From NCBI RefSeq assembly GCF_000419585.1, contig NZ_ATTH01000001.1, forward strand, positions 642,005-706,004: DNA of 64,000 bases, given 5' to 3'. Positions within the stretch are counted from its first letter, which is position 1, and every line of letters starts with the position of its first letter. The notes beneath the pieces were generated by a model. It made no database searches. It was not told the DNA's origin and was given only the letters and a program-made list of their open reading frames with translations. A program made the translations under genes and the position numbers. This document shows, piece after piece, positions 20,035 to 29,624 of the stretch. This stretch comes from Salisaeta longa DSM 21114. Its GTDB lineage: Bacteria > Bacteroidota > Rhodothermia > Rhodothermales > Salinibacteraceae.

Positions 20035-20970
20035 ATGCCCATATTTCAAATCGAAGACCAAACGCTCTTCACAATCTCGCAGGATACCTTCGATCGCGAG
20101 AAAGAGCTTCAGACGCTGATTGAGAAGAATTTGGGACCGGTTTTTAATTGCCGGTTCGTGGCTTCGGAGTTCTCAACGGGTGCGGTTCATGCGGGTCGCA
20201 TCGACACGCTCGCGCTCTCCGAAGAGAATCATCCGGTGATTATCGAGTACAAGAAGGTCAAATCCTCGGAGCTGATCAACCAGAGTTTATTTTACCTGCA
20301 CTGGCTTCAGGATCATCAAGGCGATTTCGAGATTGCCGTGCAGCACGCAATCGGACCAGATGTAGAAGTGGATTGGGCCGATATACGCGTCATCTGCATT
20401 GCGCCCAACTACAAGCGATATGACATTCACGCCGTGCAGGTGATGGGAGCAAATATCGAGCTTTGGAAGTATCGCTTGTTCGAGAACTCGACCCTATACC
20501 TGGAAGAAGTCTATCAGGCATCAGTTGCCTCATCGCCATCAATGCGCCATGACGGCAAAAATCCTGTCATGGTGGAGGCAGGCAAGAAAGCAGCCATCAC
20601 CCGTGCAACGGCAACTTACACATTTGACGAACATCTAGAGGGTAAACCGGAGGAAATCCAGGATCTTACGTTGGCTGTCCAAGAGTTTGTTGTAAATCTC
20701 GATCCGTCCATCGAAGAGGTACCAAAAAAGCATTACATTGCTTATAAGGGATCGCAAAACATAATATGCGTTCAGGTGCAAAAACGGCGGGTTCTGCTTC
20801 ACTTAAAACTTGAACCTAAGACGCTGGGTCAACTGCCTGATACAGCGCGGGATGTCACTGATATTGGGCATTACGGCACCGGAGACCTTGAATTGTCCGT
20901 CAGCACGGAAGAAGAGCTTGCAGTAGCTAAGCCCTTTATCGAAAAGGCATATCAAAAAGTTGGTGGATAG
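20035..20970 (+). CDS. PD-(D/E)XK nuclease-like protein with C-terminal DUF5655
   Basis: A 311-residue protein. The N-terminal half has a PD-(D/E)XK-type core, GRIDTLALSEENHPVIIEYK (Asp about 57, Glu about 71, Lys about 73), like NucS/RecB-type nucleases. The C-terminal 110 residues, from about YTFDEHLEGKPEEIQDLTLA, match DUF5655, often found in restriction- or transposon-associated proteins. Catalysis is inferred from the motif. Base composition is clearly less GC-rich than flanking housekeeping genes, and it lies between toxin-antitoxin pairs and gene remnants, which suggests horizontal acquisition. Start ATG 20035. Confidence 0.75.
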   Translation: MPIFQIEDQTLFTISQDTFDREKELQTLIEKNLGPVFNCRFVASEFSTGAVHAGRIDTLALSEENHPVIIEYKKVKSSELINQSLFYLHWLQDHQGDFEIAVQHAIGPDVEVDWADIRVICIAPNYKRYDIHAVQVMGANIELWKYRLFENSTLYLEEVYQASVASSPSMRHDGKNPVMVEAGKKAAITRATATYTFDEHLEGKPEEIQDLTLAVQEFVVNLDPSIEEVPKKHYIAYKGSQNIICVQVQKRRVLLHLKLEPKTLGQLPDTARDVTDIGHYGTGDLELSVSTEEELAVAKPFIEKAYQKVGG

Positions 20971-20977
20971 GCAGCAC

Positions 20978-21145
20978 ATGACCGACTTCAGTCCCAACAT
21001 TTAACTCTACAAAGCTGAACTCCACGCGCTCTGCGGCGCATACGGCGTGGAGTGGCTCAAGCAGTTTGGGTCTGGTACCTCGGAGGCGTTCGGCGTTGCG
21101 TCGTGCGTTGCTGCGTTGCAGTTCCGGCGGTCGGTTGTGGCATAG
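20978..21145 (+). pseudogene. Degenerate nucleotidyltransferase (MntA-like) N-terminus
   Basis: From ATG 20978 the frame reads MTDFSPNI, an ochre stop at 21002-21004, then LYKAELHALCGAYGVEWLKQ and FGSGTSEAFG before losing similarity. The pattern resembles the start of MNT-type nucleotidyltransferases, where a 'CRRYGV..L..FGS' motif introduces the active site. The catalytic GSxxxxxxDxD element is not completed. The remaining 240 bp before alaS contain no gene I can support. Confidence 0.5.
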
Positions 21146-21386
21146 CCACGCTGCAACCATCGCCGCCCGCGCCCTGGGCGGGCCGCTGTGGAGGGTCGGC
21201 GAAAATGGCGGGCAGCTCGTGTATCGGTACGGCGTGGGCGTGGAGGCCGTTGAGCAATCGGCCGGCGGCGCGCAGCAGGCCCGTCGCGGCATCCATCCAA
21301 AATAAAAGAAACCGGGCGCGGGCCGCGCAATACGAACGATACCCCCAGGCATTCATCGTTCCTTGCACCTGCACCGGCTTCTGCCC

Positions 21387-24233
21387 ATGCCCGACGCGCC
21401 GTCGTCCGAAACCATTCGCCAGCAATTCCTCGACTTCTTTGCCGCGAAAGACCATGAGATCGTGCCCAGCGCCTCGCTCGTGCCCACGGGCGACAGCACG
21501 CTGCTCTTCACCAACGCGGGCATGAACCAGTTCAAAGACGTGTTTTTGGGCGAAGGCACGCGGCCGTACGACCGCGCCGTCGACACCCAAAAGTGCCTGC
21601 GCGTGTCGGGCAAGCATAACGACCTAGAGGAGGTGGGCCACGACACCTACCATCACACCTTCTTCGAGATGCTGGGCAACTGGAGCTTCGGCGACTACTT
21701 CAAGGTGGAGGCCATCCGGTGGGCGTGGGAGCTGCTGACCGACGTGTGGGGCCTCGATCCGGAGCGGCTCTACGCCACGGTTCACGAAGGCGACGATGCC
21801 CTGTGGCTCGACGCGGACACCGAAGCGGCCGACCTGTGGCGCAGCGAAACCGCCATTCCCCCCAAGCACATCCTGTTTGAGCCCTCAAAAGAAAACTTCT
21901 GGATGATGGGCGACACCGGGCCGTGCGGGCCGTGCTCCGAGATTCACGTCGACCTGCGCTCCGATGCCGAGCGGGCCCACACGCCGGGCCACTCGCTCGT
22001 CAATGCGGATCATCCGCAGGTGATGGAAATCTGGAACCTGGTGTTTATCCAATACAACGCGCAGCCCGATGGAAGCCTCCAGAAGCTGGCGCAGCAGCAC
22101 GTCGATACCGGCATGGGCTTTGAGCGCATCTGTGCGGTGCTGCAGGGGCGGTCGTCGACGTACGACACCGATCTGTTTGCGCCGCTCTTGCAAGCCGCTG
22201 CCGACCGCTCGCCCCGCGCGGACGTGCCCGGCTACGATGCCCTGGGCGATCTCTCGCCCGACGCCCGCGAGAAAGTGCGGGTGGCGCTGCGCGTGGTGGC
22301 CGATCACATCCGCACGATCGCCTTCGCCATTGCCGACGGCGTGATGCCGGGCAACGTGGGGCGCGGCTACGTCATTCGGCGGATCCTGCGGCGGGCCGTG
22401 CGCTACGGCTACCAAACGCTGGCGCTGCGTGAGCCGTTCTTGCACACGCTCGTCGACCCGCTCGTGCAGAAGATGGGCGATGCGTTTGAGGAGCTCGCCG
22501 GGCAGCAAGACTACATCGCGCAGGTGATCCGCTCGGAGGAGGAAAGCTTCTTGCAGACGCTGGGCACCGGCCTGTCGTTCTTTGAGCGCCTCACGCCGTA
22601 CGTGCATGCCGCGGCCGACGGGTCGGCCGATGCCGTGCGCGATGAGCTGGCCGATGATGCGGCCGCGGTCGATTTGCTGGAGAAGGCCTACGTAGATACC
22701 GACGACCGCGCGGCCATCCTCGATTCGTTTGTGGCAACCGCCGCCGCGGGGCGCCTGTCGGGTGAGATCGCGTTCCTCCTGCACGACACGTACGGCTTTC
22801 CCATCGACCTTACACAGCTGATGGCCCGCGAGGAGGGGCTGGCGGTGGACATGGACCGCTACGAGACGCTGATGGACCGCCAGAAGGCGCGGGCGCGCTC
22901 GGCTTCCACGTTCAGCATCGACCAGAGCAGCGCCGACACGTGGCACGAGGTGTCCAGCGGCGAGGCCTCGGTGTTTGTGGGCTACGACCGGCTGGCCGTT
23001 ACCGACAGCGCCGTGCGGGCGGTGCGCACCGTGACGCGCGACGCGGATGATCGCTTTGAGCTGGAGCTGAGCGTGACGCCGTTTTACGCCGAGAGCGGCG
23101 GTCAGGTGGGCGATACGGGTGTGCTGCGTGTGGGCGACGAGGAGGTGAAGGTGCTGGATACGCAGCGCCGCGGCGCGCGCATCGTACACACCGTCGATGC
23201 CTTGCCAGACGCGCTCGATGCCCCGGTGGAGGCCATGGTGGATGCCGAGCGGCGGCGGCACACGGCGCGGCACCACACCGCCACGCACCTCTTGCACGCG
23301 GCCCTGCGCAACACCCTGGGCGACCACGTGCAGCAGAAGGGATCGCTCGTGGCCCCCGACCGGCTGCGGTTCGACTTCAGCCACTTCGAGGGCCTCACCG
23401 CCGACGAGCTGGCGGCCATCGAGCAGCACGTGAACGACGCCATCTTGCGCAACATTCCGAAGCAAGAAGATCGGAACGTGCCCATCGACGACGCGCTCGA
23501 ACGCGGCGCGATGGCCCTCTTTGGCGAGAAGTATGGCGAGGAGGTGCGCGTCATCACCTTCGACCCGGACCACTCGGTTGAGCTGTGCGGCGGTACGCAC
23601 GTGGAGGCCACCGGCGAGATTGGGCTGTTCAAGTTCCTGTCGGAAGGCTCGGTGGCCGCGGGCGTACGGCGCGTGGAAGCCGTTGCGGGCGTCCCGGCCC
23701 AACTGCACGTCGACAAGCAGTTGGCCGCCTACCGGCAGGCGCAGCAGCAGTTCAAGTCGCTCCAGCAGCCCTTGCCCGACGCCATCGCCGCGTTGCAGGA
23801 GGAACGCGACGCGCTGGCCGAGCAGGTGGAGACGCTGCACCGCGAGCAGCTGGCCGGCCGCCTGGATGCCATCATCGATAATGCCCAGACCGTCGACGGC
23901 ATCCGCGTGGCTACGGGCCGCGTCGACGGTGCCGACATGGACGACTTGCAGGCGCTGGGCCAACAGCTGCGGGATCGGTTGGGCGCGGGCGCCGTGGGCG
24001 TGCTCGGAAGCGATCCGGGCGCGGACGGTAAGGTGTACGTGGTGGCCACCGTGGCCGACGACCTCATCCAGGACGGCCTAAAGGCGGGCGACCTCGTGGG
24101 CACGCTGGGGCAGCACCTGGGCGGTGGCGGCGGCGGGCGCCCCACGTTGGCCGCGGCCGGCGGGCGGAAGCCGGAGGCGCTGGACGATGTGCTCGCCGAC
24201 GTACCGGCGCTCGTCCAAAAACAACGCGCGTAG
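21387..24233 (+). CDS. alaS: Alanyl-tRNA synthetase
   Basis: Charges tRNA-Ala with alanine and clears mischarged serine or glycine. At 948 residues it has the full bacterial layout. The class II catalytic core begins with FLDFFAAKDHEIVPSASLVP and TGDSTLLFTNAGMNQFKDVF. The editing domain has HHTATHLLHAALRNTLGDHV, and its zinc-site partner is CGGTHVEATGEIG. The C-terminal oligomerisation domain includes a coiled coil (about 765-835) and a terminal glycine-rich stretch. The ATG at 21387 was chosen over an upstream TTG because MPDAPSSETIRQQFLDFF is the family start. pyrF follows 40 bp later. Confidence 0.98.
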   Translation: MPDAPSSETIRQQFLDFFAAKDHEIVPSASLVPTGDSTLLFTNAGMNQFKDVFLGEGTRPYDRAVDTQKCLRVSGKHNDLEEVGHDTYHHTFFEMLGNWSFGDYFKVEAIRWAWELLTDVWGLDPERLYATVHEGDDALWLDADTEAADLWRSETAIPPKHILFEPSKENFWMMGDTGPCGPCSEIHVDLRSDAERAHTPGHSLVNADHPQVMEIWNLVFIQYNAQPDGSLQKLAQQHVDTGMGFERICAVLQGRSSTYDTDLFAPLLQAAADRSPRADVPGYDALGDLSPDAREKVRVALRVVADHIRTIAFAIADGVMPGNVGRGYVIRRILRRAVRYGYQTLALREPFLHTLVDPLVQKMGDAFEELAGQQDYIAQVIRSEEESFLQTLGTGLSFFERLTPYVHAAADGSADAVRDELADDAAAVDLLEKAYVDTDDRAAILDSFVATAAAGRLSGEIAFLLHDTYGFPIDLTQLMAREEGLAVDMDRYETLMDRQKARARSASTFSIDQSSADTWHEVSSGEASVFVGYDRLAVTDSAVRAVRTVTRDADDRFELELSVTPFYAESGGQVGDTGVLRVGDEEVKVLDTQRRGARIVHTVDALPDALDAPVEAMVDAERRRHTARHHTATHLLHAALRNTLGDHVQQKGSLVAPDRLRFDFSHFEGLTADELAAIEQHVNDAILRNIPKQEDRNVPIDDALERGAMALFGEKYGEEVRVITFDPDHSVELCGGTHVEATGEIGLFKFLSEGSVAAGVRRVEAVAGVPAQLHVDKQLAAYRQAQQQFKSLQQPLPDAIAALQEERDALAEQVETLHREQLAGRLDAIIDNAQTVDGIRVATGRVDGADMDDLQALGQQLRDRLGAGAVGVLGSDPGADGKVYVVATVADDLIQDGLKAGDLVGTLGQHLGGGGGGRPTLAAAGGRKPEALDDVLADVPALVQKQRA

Positions 24234-24273
24234 GTCCCTCCGCTCGCATCCTGCCCCCACAACCGTTCGGCCC

Positions 24274-25137
24274 ATGCCTGCTTCGTTCAACGACCGCCTG
24301 CGCGCCATCCAAACCCAAAAGGAAACGGCGGCCTGCGTCGGTCTCGATCCCGATCCCGCGCGGCTGCCCGCGCACCTGCGGGCGGCGCACGACACGCCCG
24401 AGGCCGTACGGCGCTTCTGCCGGGCCATCATCGAGGCCACGGCCCCGTTTGCGTGCGCCTTCAAGCCCAACCTTGCGTTCTTCGAGGCGCTGGGCCGCGA
24501 CGGTCGCGCCGTGCTCGAAGACGTGGTGGCGGCCCTGCCGTCGGATGTTCTCGTCATTGCCGATGCCAAGCGGGGCGACATTGGCAACTCGGCGCGCTTC
24601 TATGCGCAATCGCTGTTCGACGATCTCGGCGCCGATGCCGTCACCGTAGCGCCCTACATGGGCCACGACAGCGTGACGCCGTTTCTGCAGCACCCCGGCA
24701 CGGCGGCCTTCGTGCTGGCCCGCACCTCCAACCCCGGCGCGTCCGATTTCCAGGAAGCCTGCCAGTGTAATGGCACGCCCCTGCACCAACAGGTGGCGGA
24801 AGCGGTGCAGGCCTGGGCGCGCGCGACCCCCGGCACCGGGGGGCTGGTGGTGGGCGCCACCGCGCCAGACGCGCTGCGCACGGTGCGTACCGCGTGCCCC
24901 ACGGCGCCCTTCCTCATTCCGGGCGTCGGCGCGCAAGGCGGCACGCCCGCTGCGGTGATGGCCGCCGCAGCAACAGCCGACGGTCCGGTGCTCGTCAACA
25001 GCAGCCGGAGCATCCTCTACGCCAGCGCGGGGCGCGACTTTGCCGACGCCGCTGCTGCTGCTGCGCAAGCGCTGCGCGATGCCCTCCGCGCGACGCCCGC
25101 GAAGGGCTCGGACCCGGCCGACGCCGCCGTCGACTAA
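24274..25137 (+). CDS. pyrF: Orotidine 5'-phosphate decarboxylase
   Basis: Last step of de novo UMP synthesis, decarboxylating OMP. The 287-residue length and sequence fit the longer 'type 2' PyrF found in Bacteroidota and actinobacteria. CVGLDPDPARLPAHL opens the barrel. The catalytic Lys-Asp network lies in VIADAKRGDIGNSARFY. The phosphate site is LIPGVGAQGG followed by VNSSRSILYAS. Start ATG 24274. It is grouped with purN and purH, so nucleotide synthesis genes cluster after alaS. Confidence 0.96.
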   Translation: MPASFNDRLRAIQTQKETAACVGLDPDPARLPAHLRAAHDTPEAVRRFCRAIIEATAPFACAFKPNLAFFEALGRDGRAVLEDVVAALPSDVLVIADAKRGDIGNSARFYAQSLFDDLGADAVTVAPYMGHDSVTPFLQHPGTAAFVLARTSNPGASDFQEACQCNGTPLHQQVAEAVQAWARATPGTGGLVVGATAPDALRTVRTACPTAPFLIPGVGAQGGTPAAVMAAAATADGPVLVNSSRSILYASAGRDFADAAAAAAQALRDALRATPAKGSDPADAAVD

Positions 25138-25161
25138 AATCCGGCGAATCAGCAAAACGCG

Positions 25162-25872
25162 GTGGCCTTTCCGCCGAATAACCCGGATGTTAAGCGCGTA
25201 CCGAGCCGCTCCCAAGCCCCGGATGCCGTGTCTGCTGCCGATTTCCGACTGGCCGTCTTTGCCTCCGGCGGAGGCACCAACTTTCAAGCCATCCTGGATG
25301 CCATGGCGGCGGGCGACCTCCCCGCGACGCCCGCGCTGTGCCTGAGCGACCGCGATACCGCCGGTGCGCTTGACCGGGCCCGCGCGCACGATGTGCCCAC
25401 GGCCGTCTGCACCCCCGACGCCTACGATACGCCGGCCGCCTATGGCGCGGCGCTGCTCCAAACGCTCGCCACGCACGACGTCACCTTCGTGGCGCTGGCC
25501 GGTTTTCTCCGCAAGATTCCGCCGAACGTGGTGGCGGCGTATGCCGGGCGCATGACCAATATCCATCCGTCCCTGCTTCCTGCCTTTGGTGGGCGCGGCA
25601 TGTACGGCATGCGCGTGCACCGCGCCGTGGTGGACTACGGCGTGCACTGGACGGGCGCTACCGTCCACCTGGTGGACGATGCGTACGATCAGGGGCCGAT
25701 TGTGCTGCAAGAACCCGTGCCGGTGCGGCCCGGCGACGCGCCCGACGACGTCGCGGCCCGCGTGCTGGCGGTCGAGCATCGCCTGTACCCACGCGCGCTG
25801 CGGCTTTTTGCGCAGGGCCGGATAGCGGTGGACGGCCGCACGGTACGCATCGACGATCCTTCCTCCCGTTAA
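25162..25872 (+). CDS. purN: Phosphoribosylglycinamide formyltransferase
   Basis: Transfers a formyl group from 10-formyltetrahydrofolate to GAR in purine synthesis. The N-terminal motif FASGGGTNFQAILDAM binds the ribose phosphate. The catalytic core has NIHPSLLPAFGGRGMYG (Asn and His of the active site) and the Asp-containing HLVDDAYDQGPIV. The family usually starts only a few residues before the glycine motif. The GTG at 25228 would therefore give a tighter start than the GTG at 25162, which adds 22 hydrophilic residues; the choice is open. It lies between pyrF and purH, the latter 13 bp downstream. Confidence 0.93.
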   Translation: MAFPPNNPDVKRVPSRSQAPDAVSAADFRLAVFASGGGTNFQAILDAMAAGDLPATPALCLSDRDTAGALDRARAHDVPTAVCTPDAYDTPAAYGAALLQTLATHDVTFVALAGFLRKIPPNVVAAYAGRMTNIHPSLLPAFGGRGMYGMRVHRAVVDYGVHWTGATVHLVDDAYDQGPIVLQEPVPVRPGDAPDDVAARVLAVEHRLYPRALRLFAQGRIAVDGRTVRIDDPSSR

Positions 25873-25885
25873 CCGCCTCCTGCTT

Positions 25886-27517
25886 ATGATTCCCGCGAAA
25901 GACCTGCCGCCGCCCGACGATCATGTGCGCGTGCAGCGTGCGCTCCTTTCGGTCTACGACAAGACCGGCATCGCAGCGCTCGGGGCGCAGCTCCACGCCC
26001 ACGGCATCGAGCTCCTCTCAACCGGCGGCACCGCCCAGGCCCTTCGCGACGCCGACCTGCCGGTCACCGACGTGGCCGACGTCACCGGCTCGCCCGAGCT
26101 CCTCGACGGCCGCGTCAAGTCGCTGCATCCAGCCATTCACGCCGGGCTGCTGGCGCGCCGCACCGACCCGTCGGACATGGACGATCTGGCAGCGCACGGC
26201 ATCGCGCCCATCGACCTGGTGGTGGGGAACCTGTATCCGTTCGACGAGGCGGTGACCCCCGCTACCGGCGCGGCCCGCGCGATGGAAAACGTGGATATTG
26301 GCGGGCCCACCATGCTGCGCGCGGCCGCCAAGAACTACTTCTTCGTGGGCGTCGTGACCGCGCCCAGCCTGTACGAGGCGCTCGTCGAAGAACTGAACGC
26401 CACCGAGGGGCACCTGACGCTCGACACCCGGCGCGCGCTTGCCGAGCAAGCGTTTGCGCACACCGCGGCCTACGATCGGCACATCCACCGGTACTTTGCG
26501 GCCCAGCACGCCCAGGCGACGGACGCGGCATCGGCAGGCGAGGCAAACGACACGACGGATGCGCTGCCTTCGGAGCTGGCCTTGCACGAGCCGCACGTAC
26601 AAACGCTGCGCTACGGCGAAAATCCGCACCAGCAGGCCGCCCTCTACGGCACGCCCACGCAGCAGTACACCAAGCTGCACGGCAAGGACCTGTCGTTCAA
26701 CAACCTGATGGATCTGAGTGCGGCGCTGCGGCTCATCGACGAATTCCGCGACGCGCCGCCCACGTGCGCCATCCTGAAGCACACCAACCCGTGCGGCGTC
26801 GCCACGGCCGACACGCTCGAAGAAGCCCACGCCCAAGCGTTTGCCACCGACCGGCAGTCGCCGTTTGGAGGCATCGTGGTGGTCAACCGCACGCTCGACC
26901 GTGCCACCGCCGAAGCCATCGACGCCATCTTTACGGAAATCATCATCGCGCCCGACTTTGCCGACGGCGTGCTGGGCTTTCTGCAAGAGAAAAAGCGCCG
27001 CCGGATCGTACGGGCCACCGCCCCGGCGCGTACCGACGCGCGCCTCGACGTGCGCTCGGCCCTGGGCGGCGTGCTCGCCCAAACCCCCGATGCGGCGTTG
27101 CCCCCGGCGGAGGACACGCGCAACGACTGGACCGTGGTCACCGAGCGCGCCCCTACCGACGCGGAGTGGGCCGACATCGACTTTGCCTGGCGCGTTGCGA
27201 AGCACGTAAAAAGCAACGCCATCGTGTACGCCAAAGACCGGCACACGCTCGGCATTGGCGCCGGACAGATGAGCCGCATCGACGCCTCGGAGCTGGCCGT
27301 CATGAAAAGCCAGAAGTCGGAGCTCGACCTGGACGGCTCGGTCGTCGCCTCGGATGCCTTCTTTCCCTTTGCCGATGGCCTCGAAGCGGCGGCCCGCGCC
27401 GGCGCCCGCGTGGCCGTGCAACCGGGCGGCTCCATCCGCGACGACGAAGTGATTGAAGCCGCCAACGCGCACGACATGGCCATGGTCATGACCGGTCAGC
27501 GCCATTTCCGCCACTAA
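25886..27517 (+). CDS. purH: Bifunctional AICAR formyltransferase/IMP cyclohydrolase
   Basis: Catalyses the last two steps to IMP. At 543 residues, the N-terminal IMP cyclohydrolase domain shows ALLSVYDKTGIAAL, ELLSTGGTAQALRDA and DGRVKSLHPAIHAGLLARR. The C-terminal transformylase contains the Lys-His pair of AILKHTNPCGVATA and the terminal QPGGSIRDDEVI. A variable acidic linker (about 205-225) separates them, consistent with halophilic composition. Start ATG 25886. It is probably cotranscribed with purN. Confidence 0.97.
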   Translation: MIPAKDLPPPDDHVRVQRALLSVYDKTGIAALGAQLHAHGIELLSTGGTAQALRDADLPVTDVADVTGSPELLDGRVKSLHPAIHAGLLARRTDPSDMDDLAAHGIAPIDLVVGNLYPFDEAVTPATGAARAMENVDIGGPTMLRAAAKNYFFVGVVTAPSLYEALVEELNATEGHLTLDTRRALAEQAFAHTAAYDRHIHRYFAAQHAQATDAASAGEANDTTDALPSELALHEPHVQTLRYGENPHQQAALYGTPTQQYTKLHGKDLSFNNLMDLSAALRLIDEFRDAPPTCAILKHTNPCGVATADTLEEAHAQAFATDRQSPFGGIVVVNRTLDRATAEAIDAIFTEIIIAPDFADGVLGFLQEKKRRRIVRATAPARTDARLDVRSALGGVLAQTPDAALPPAEDTRNDWTVVTERAPTDAEWADIDFAWRVAKHVKSNAIVYAKDRHTLGIGAGQMSRIDASELAVMKSQKSELDLDGSVVASDAFFPFADGLEAAARAGARVAVQPGGSIRDDEVIEAANAHDMAMVMTGQRHFRH

Positions 27518-27662
27518 TCCCCTTTGCCGTGGCTCACGGCGCCGCGCGCCGCGCAATTTTTCAGGGAACGACTTTGTAACGCATCAGGTCACAGTATCCC
27601 TGTCGCGTCCGGCGTTTCCCCGTGTACGGACTGTTTTGCACTGATCCTTCGACCCGCCCTCA

Positions 27663-28670
27663 ATGCTGTTCAACTTTTCGCAAGACGTCGCTATCGACCT
27701 CGGCACGGCCAATACGCTCATCTACATCCGAGGCGAGGGGATCGTATTAAATGAACCCAGCATCGTAGCCGTCGAGCGCTCCACGCACGAGGTCCGCGAG
27801 ATTGGGTACGAGGCCCTCCAGATGCACGAGCGCACCCACCAGGATCTGGAAACGATCTGGCCGCTCAAGGACGGCGTCATTGCCGACTTTAAGGTGGCCG
27901 AGCAGATGCTGCGCGGCATGATGCAGAAGGTGAAGAAGAACTGGCTCACCAGCATCCGCAACATGGTGGTGTGCGTGCCCAGCGGCATCACCGAGGTCGA
28001 AAAGCGCGCCGTGCGCGACTCCGCCGAGCGCGCCGGGGCCCGAAAGGTGCGCCTCATCTCCGAGCCGATGGCGGCTGCGGTGGGCATTGGGCTGGACGTC
28101 AGCGAAGCGGTGGGCAACATGGTGGTAGACATTGGCGGCGGCACCACCGAGATTGCCGTCATTGCGCTGTCGGGCATCGTGATCGACGAGTCGATTCGCG
28201 TGGGCGGCACCGAGTTCGACGAGGCCATTGTGCAGTACTTCAAGCGCAACCACAACCTCCTGATTGGCTCCCGCACGGCCGAGCGCATCAAGTGCGAGAT
28301 TGGAAGTGCCGTGGAGCTGGACCCGGAGATGGAGCTTTCGGTGAAGGGGCGCGACCTGGTGGGTGGCATCCCGAAGCTGCGCACGGTCTCCTCGGTAAAC
28401 GTGCGCGAGGCGCTGCGCGACCAGCTCGATCAGATTGGGACGGCCGTCTTGCAGTGCCTGGAGCGCACGCCGCCCGAGCTGGGCGCCGACGTGCTGGAGC
28501 GCGGCATCATGCTCACCGGCGGCGGGGCCATGCTGAAAGGGCTCGACGAGATGCTGCGCAACCGCGTGGAGCTGCCGGTGTACGTGGCCGAGGACCCGCT
28601 GACGGCCGTGGTGCGTGGTACGGGCAATGTGCTGGAGAATTTGGAGAAGTACACCCGCGTGCTCACGTAA
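27663..28670 (+). CDS. mreB: Rod-shape actin MreB
   Basis: Bacterial actin organising lateral cell-wall synthesis under the inner membrane. The 335-residue protein starts MLFNFSQDVAIDLGTANTLI with the phosphate-1 motif. It also contains MVVDIGGGTTEIAVIALSGI (phosphate 2) and ITGGGAML-type adenosine contacts in MLTGGGAMLKGLDEML. Its partner mreC starts 77 bp downstream. The cell is therefore expected to be a rod or filament. Start ATG 27663. Confidence 0.98.
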   Translation: MLFNFSQDVAIDLGTANTLIYIRGEGIVLNEPSIVAVERSTHEVREIGYEALQMHERTHQDLETIWPLKDGVIADFKVAEQMLRGMMQKVKKNWLTSIRNMVVCVPSGITEVEKRAVRDSAERAGARKVRLISEPMAAAVGIGLDVSEAVGNMVVDIGGGTTEIAVIALSGIVIDESIRVGGTEFDEAIVQYFKRNHNLLIGSRTAERIKCEIGSAVELDPEMELSVKGRDLVGGIPKLRTVSSVNVREALRDQLDQIGTAVLQCLERTPPELGADVLERGIMLTGGGAMLKGLDEMLRNRVELPVYVAEDPLTAVVRGTGNVLENLEKYTRVLT

Positions 28671-28747
28671 GCCCGCCCCGCCGGGGCCCTCTCGCCCACC
28701 GAATCACCCCATGCGCCGTATCTTTCGGCTGAACACCGCGCCGCGTT

Positions 28748-29569
28748 ATGAAACTGTGGGAGCAACTTCGGGACTGGGTGCTGCTCTTTGGGCTCCTCTT
28801 GGCGGCGCTGCTGCTCATGATTGGCCAAAACCAGCCGTTGGTGCGCGGGCTGCGCGCCGAGTTGCTGAGTGCTACGGCGCGGGTGGAGCACGGATTTGCC
28901 TGGATGGGCCGCTACTTCCAGGCGCTGCAACAGAACGAAGCGCTGCGTCGCGAAAACATCCGGCTCTCTAGCCTCGTGGCCCGCACGCGTGCCGTGCGCC
29001 AGCAAAACCGCGAGCTCACGCGCCTGCTGAACCTGCGCGATACGCTCGAGGTGCCGCTGGTGCCGGCGCGCATCGTATCGAAAGACCTGACCCGGCAGCG
29101 CAACTACTTCACGATCAATGTGGGCCGCGCGGATAGCATTGCCGTGGGCATGCCGGTGGTGAACAGCGATGGCATCTTGGGGACGGTGGTTCTGGTGAGC
29201 GCGCACTACGCCCGCGTCATGTCGTACCTCAACACCGATTTCCGCGTGCCTGCGGTGATCCAGCCGCTGCAGGCCGAAGGCATCGTGCGGTGGGACGGCG
29301 AACAACTCAACCGGCTGACCCTGCAGCACATCGTAAAAACCGAGCCGGTGCGTCCGGGGCAACCGGTCGTTACCGATGGACTGAGCGGCGTCTTTCCGGC
29401 GGGCTACCCGGTGGGAACCGTCGACTCGGTCGCGGTGCGCCCGGGCCGCAACGCGTTGCGCATTTACCTGCGGCCGGCTGCGCCGCTCTACAAAACCGGG
29501 TTTGCGGTGGTGCTGCGCACGCAGCCCGCGCCGGAGCGAACGGCGCTGGAGCAGCGCACCCCAACGTAA
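28748..29569 (+). CDS. mreC: Rod-shape-determining protein MreC
   Basis: Single-pass inner-membrane protein linking MreB to peptidoglycan synthases. The 273 residues show a membrane helix (WVLLFGLLLAALLLMIGQ, about 10-27), a coiled coil (about 60-100, LQQNEALRRENIRLSSLVAR) and a periplasmic two-barrel region with NVGRADSIAVGMPVVNSDGI and GLSGVFPAGYPVGTV, both family signatures. It follows mreB. mreD is not next to it; a carboxypeptidase gene follows instead. Confidence 0.95.
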   Translation: MKLWEQLRDWVLLFGLLLAALLLMIGQNQPLVRGLRAELLSATARVEHGFAWMGRYFQALQQNEALRRENIRLSSLVARTRAVRQQNRELTRLLNLRDTLEVPLVPARIVSKDLTRQRNYFTINVGRADSIAVGMPVVNSDGILGTVVLVSAHYARVMSYLNTDFRVPAVIQPLQAEGIVRWDGEQLNRLTLQHIVKTEPVRPGQPVVTDGLSGVFPAGYPVGTVDSVAVRPGRNALRIYLRPAAPLYKTGFAVVLRTQPAPERTALEQRTPT

Positions 29570-29624
29570 TCCCGCGTGGCACCGCTCGTGCTCATTTGCT
29601 TCACTGCTCCGTTCCCGATTGCTT

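Noticed and set aside
21146-21386. Possible small gene reading GGPLWRVGENGGQLVYRYGV between the island and alaS
   Set aside because: The plus-strand frame looks protein-like over a short stretch but has no credible start, no known family and lies among remnants, so it was not called.
27527-27563. Hairpin and short T-run after purH as a terminator
   Set aside because: GCCGTG/CACGGC can pair, but the T-run is separated from it by another GC-rich palindromic stretch; too ambiguous to call.
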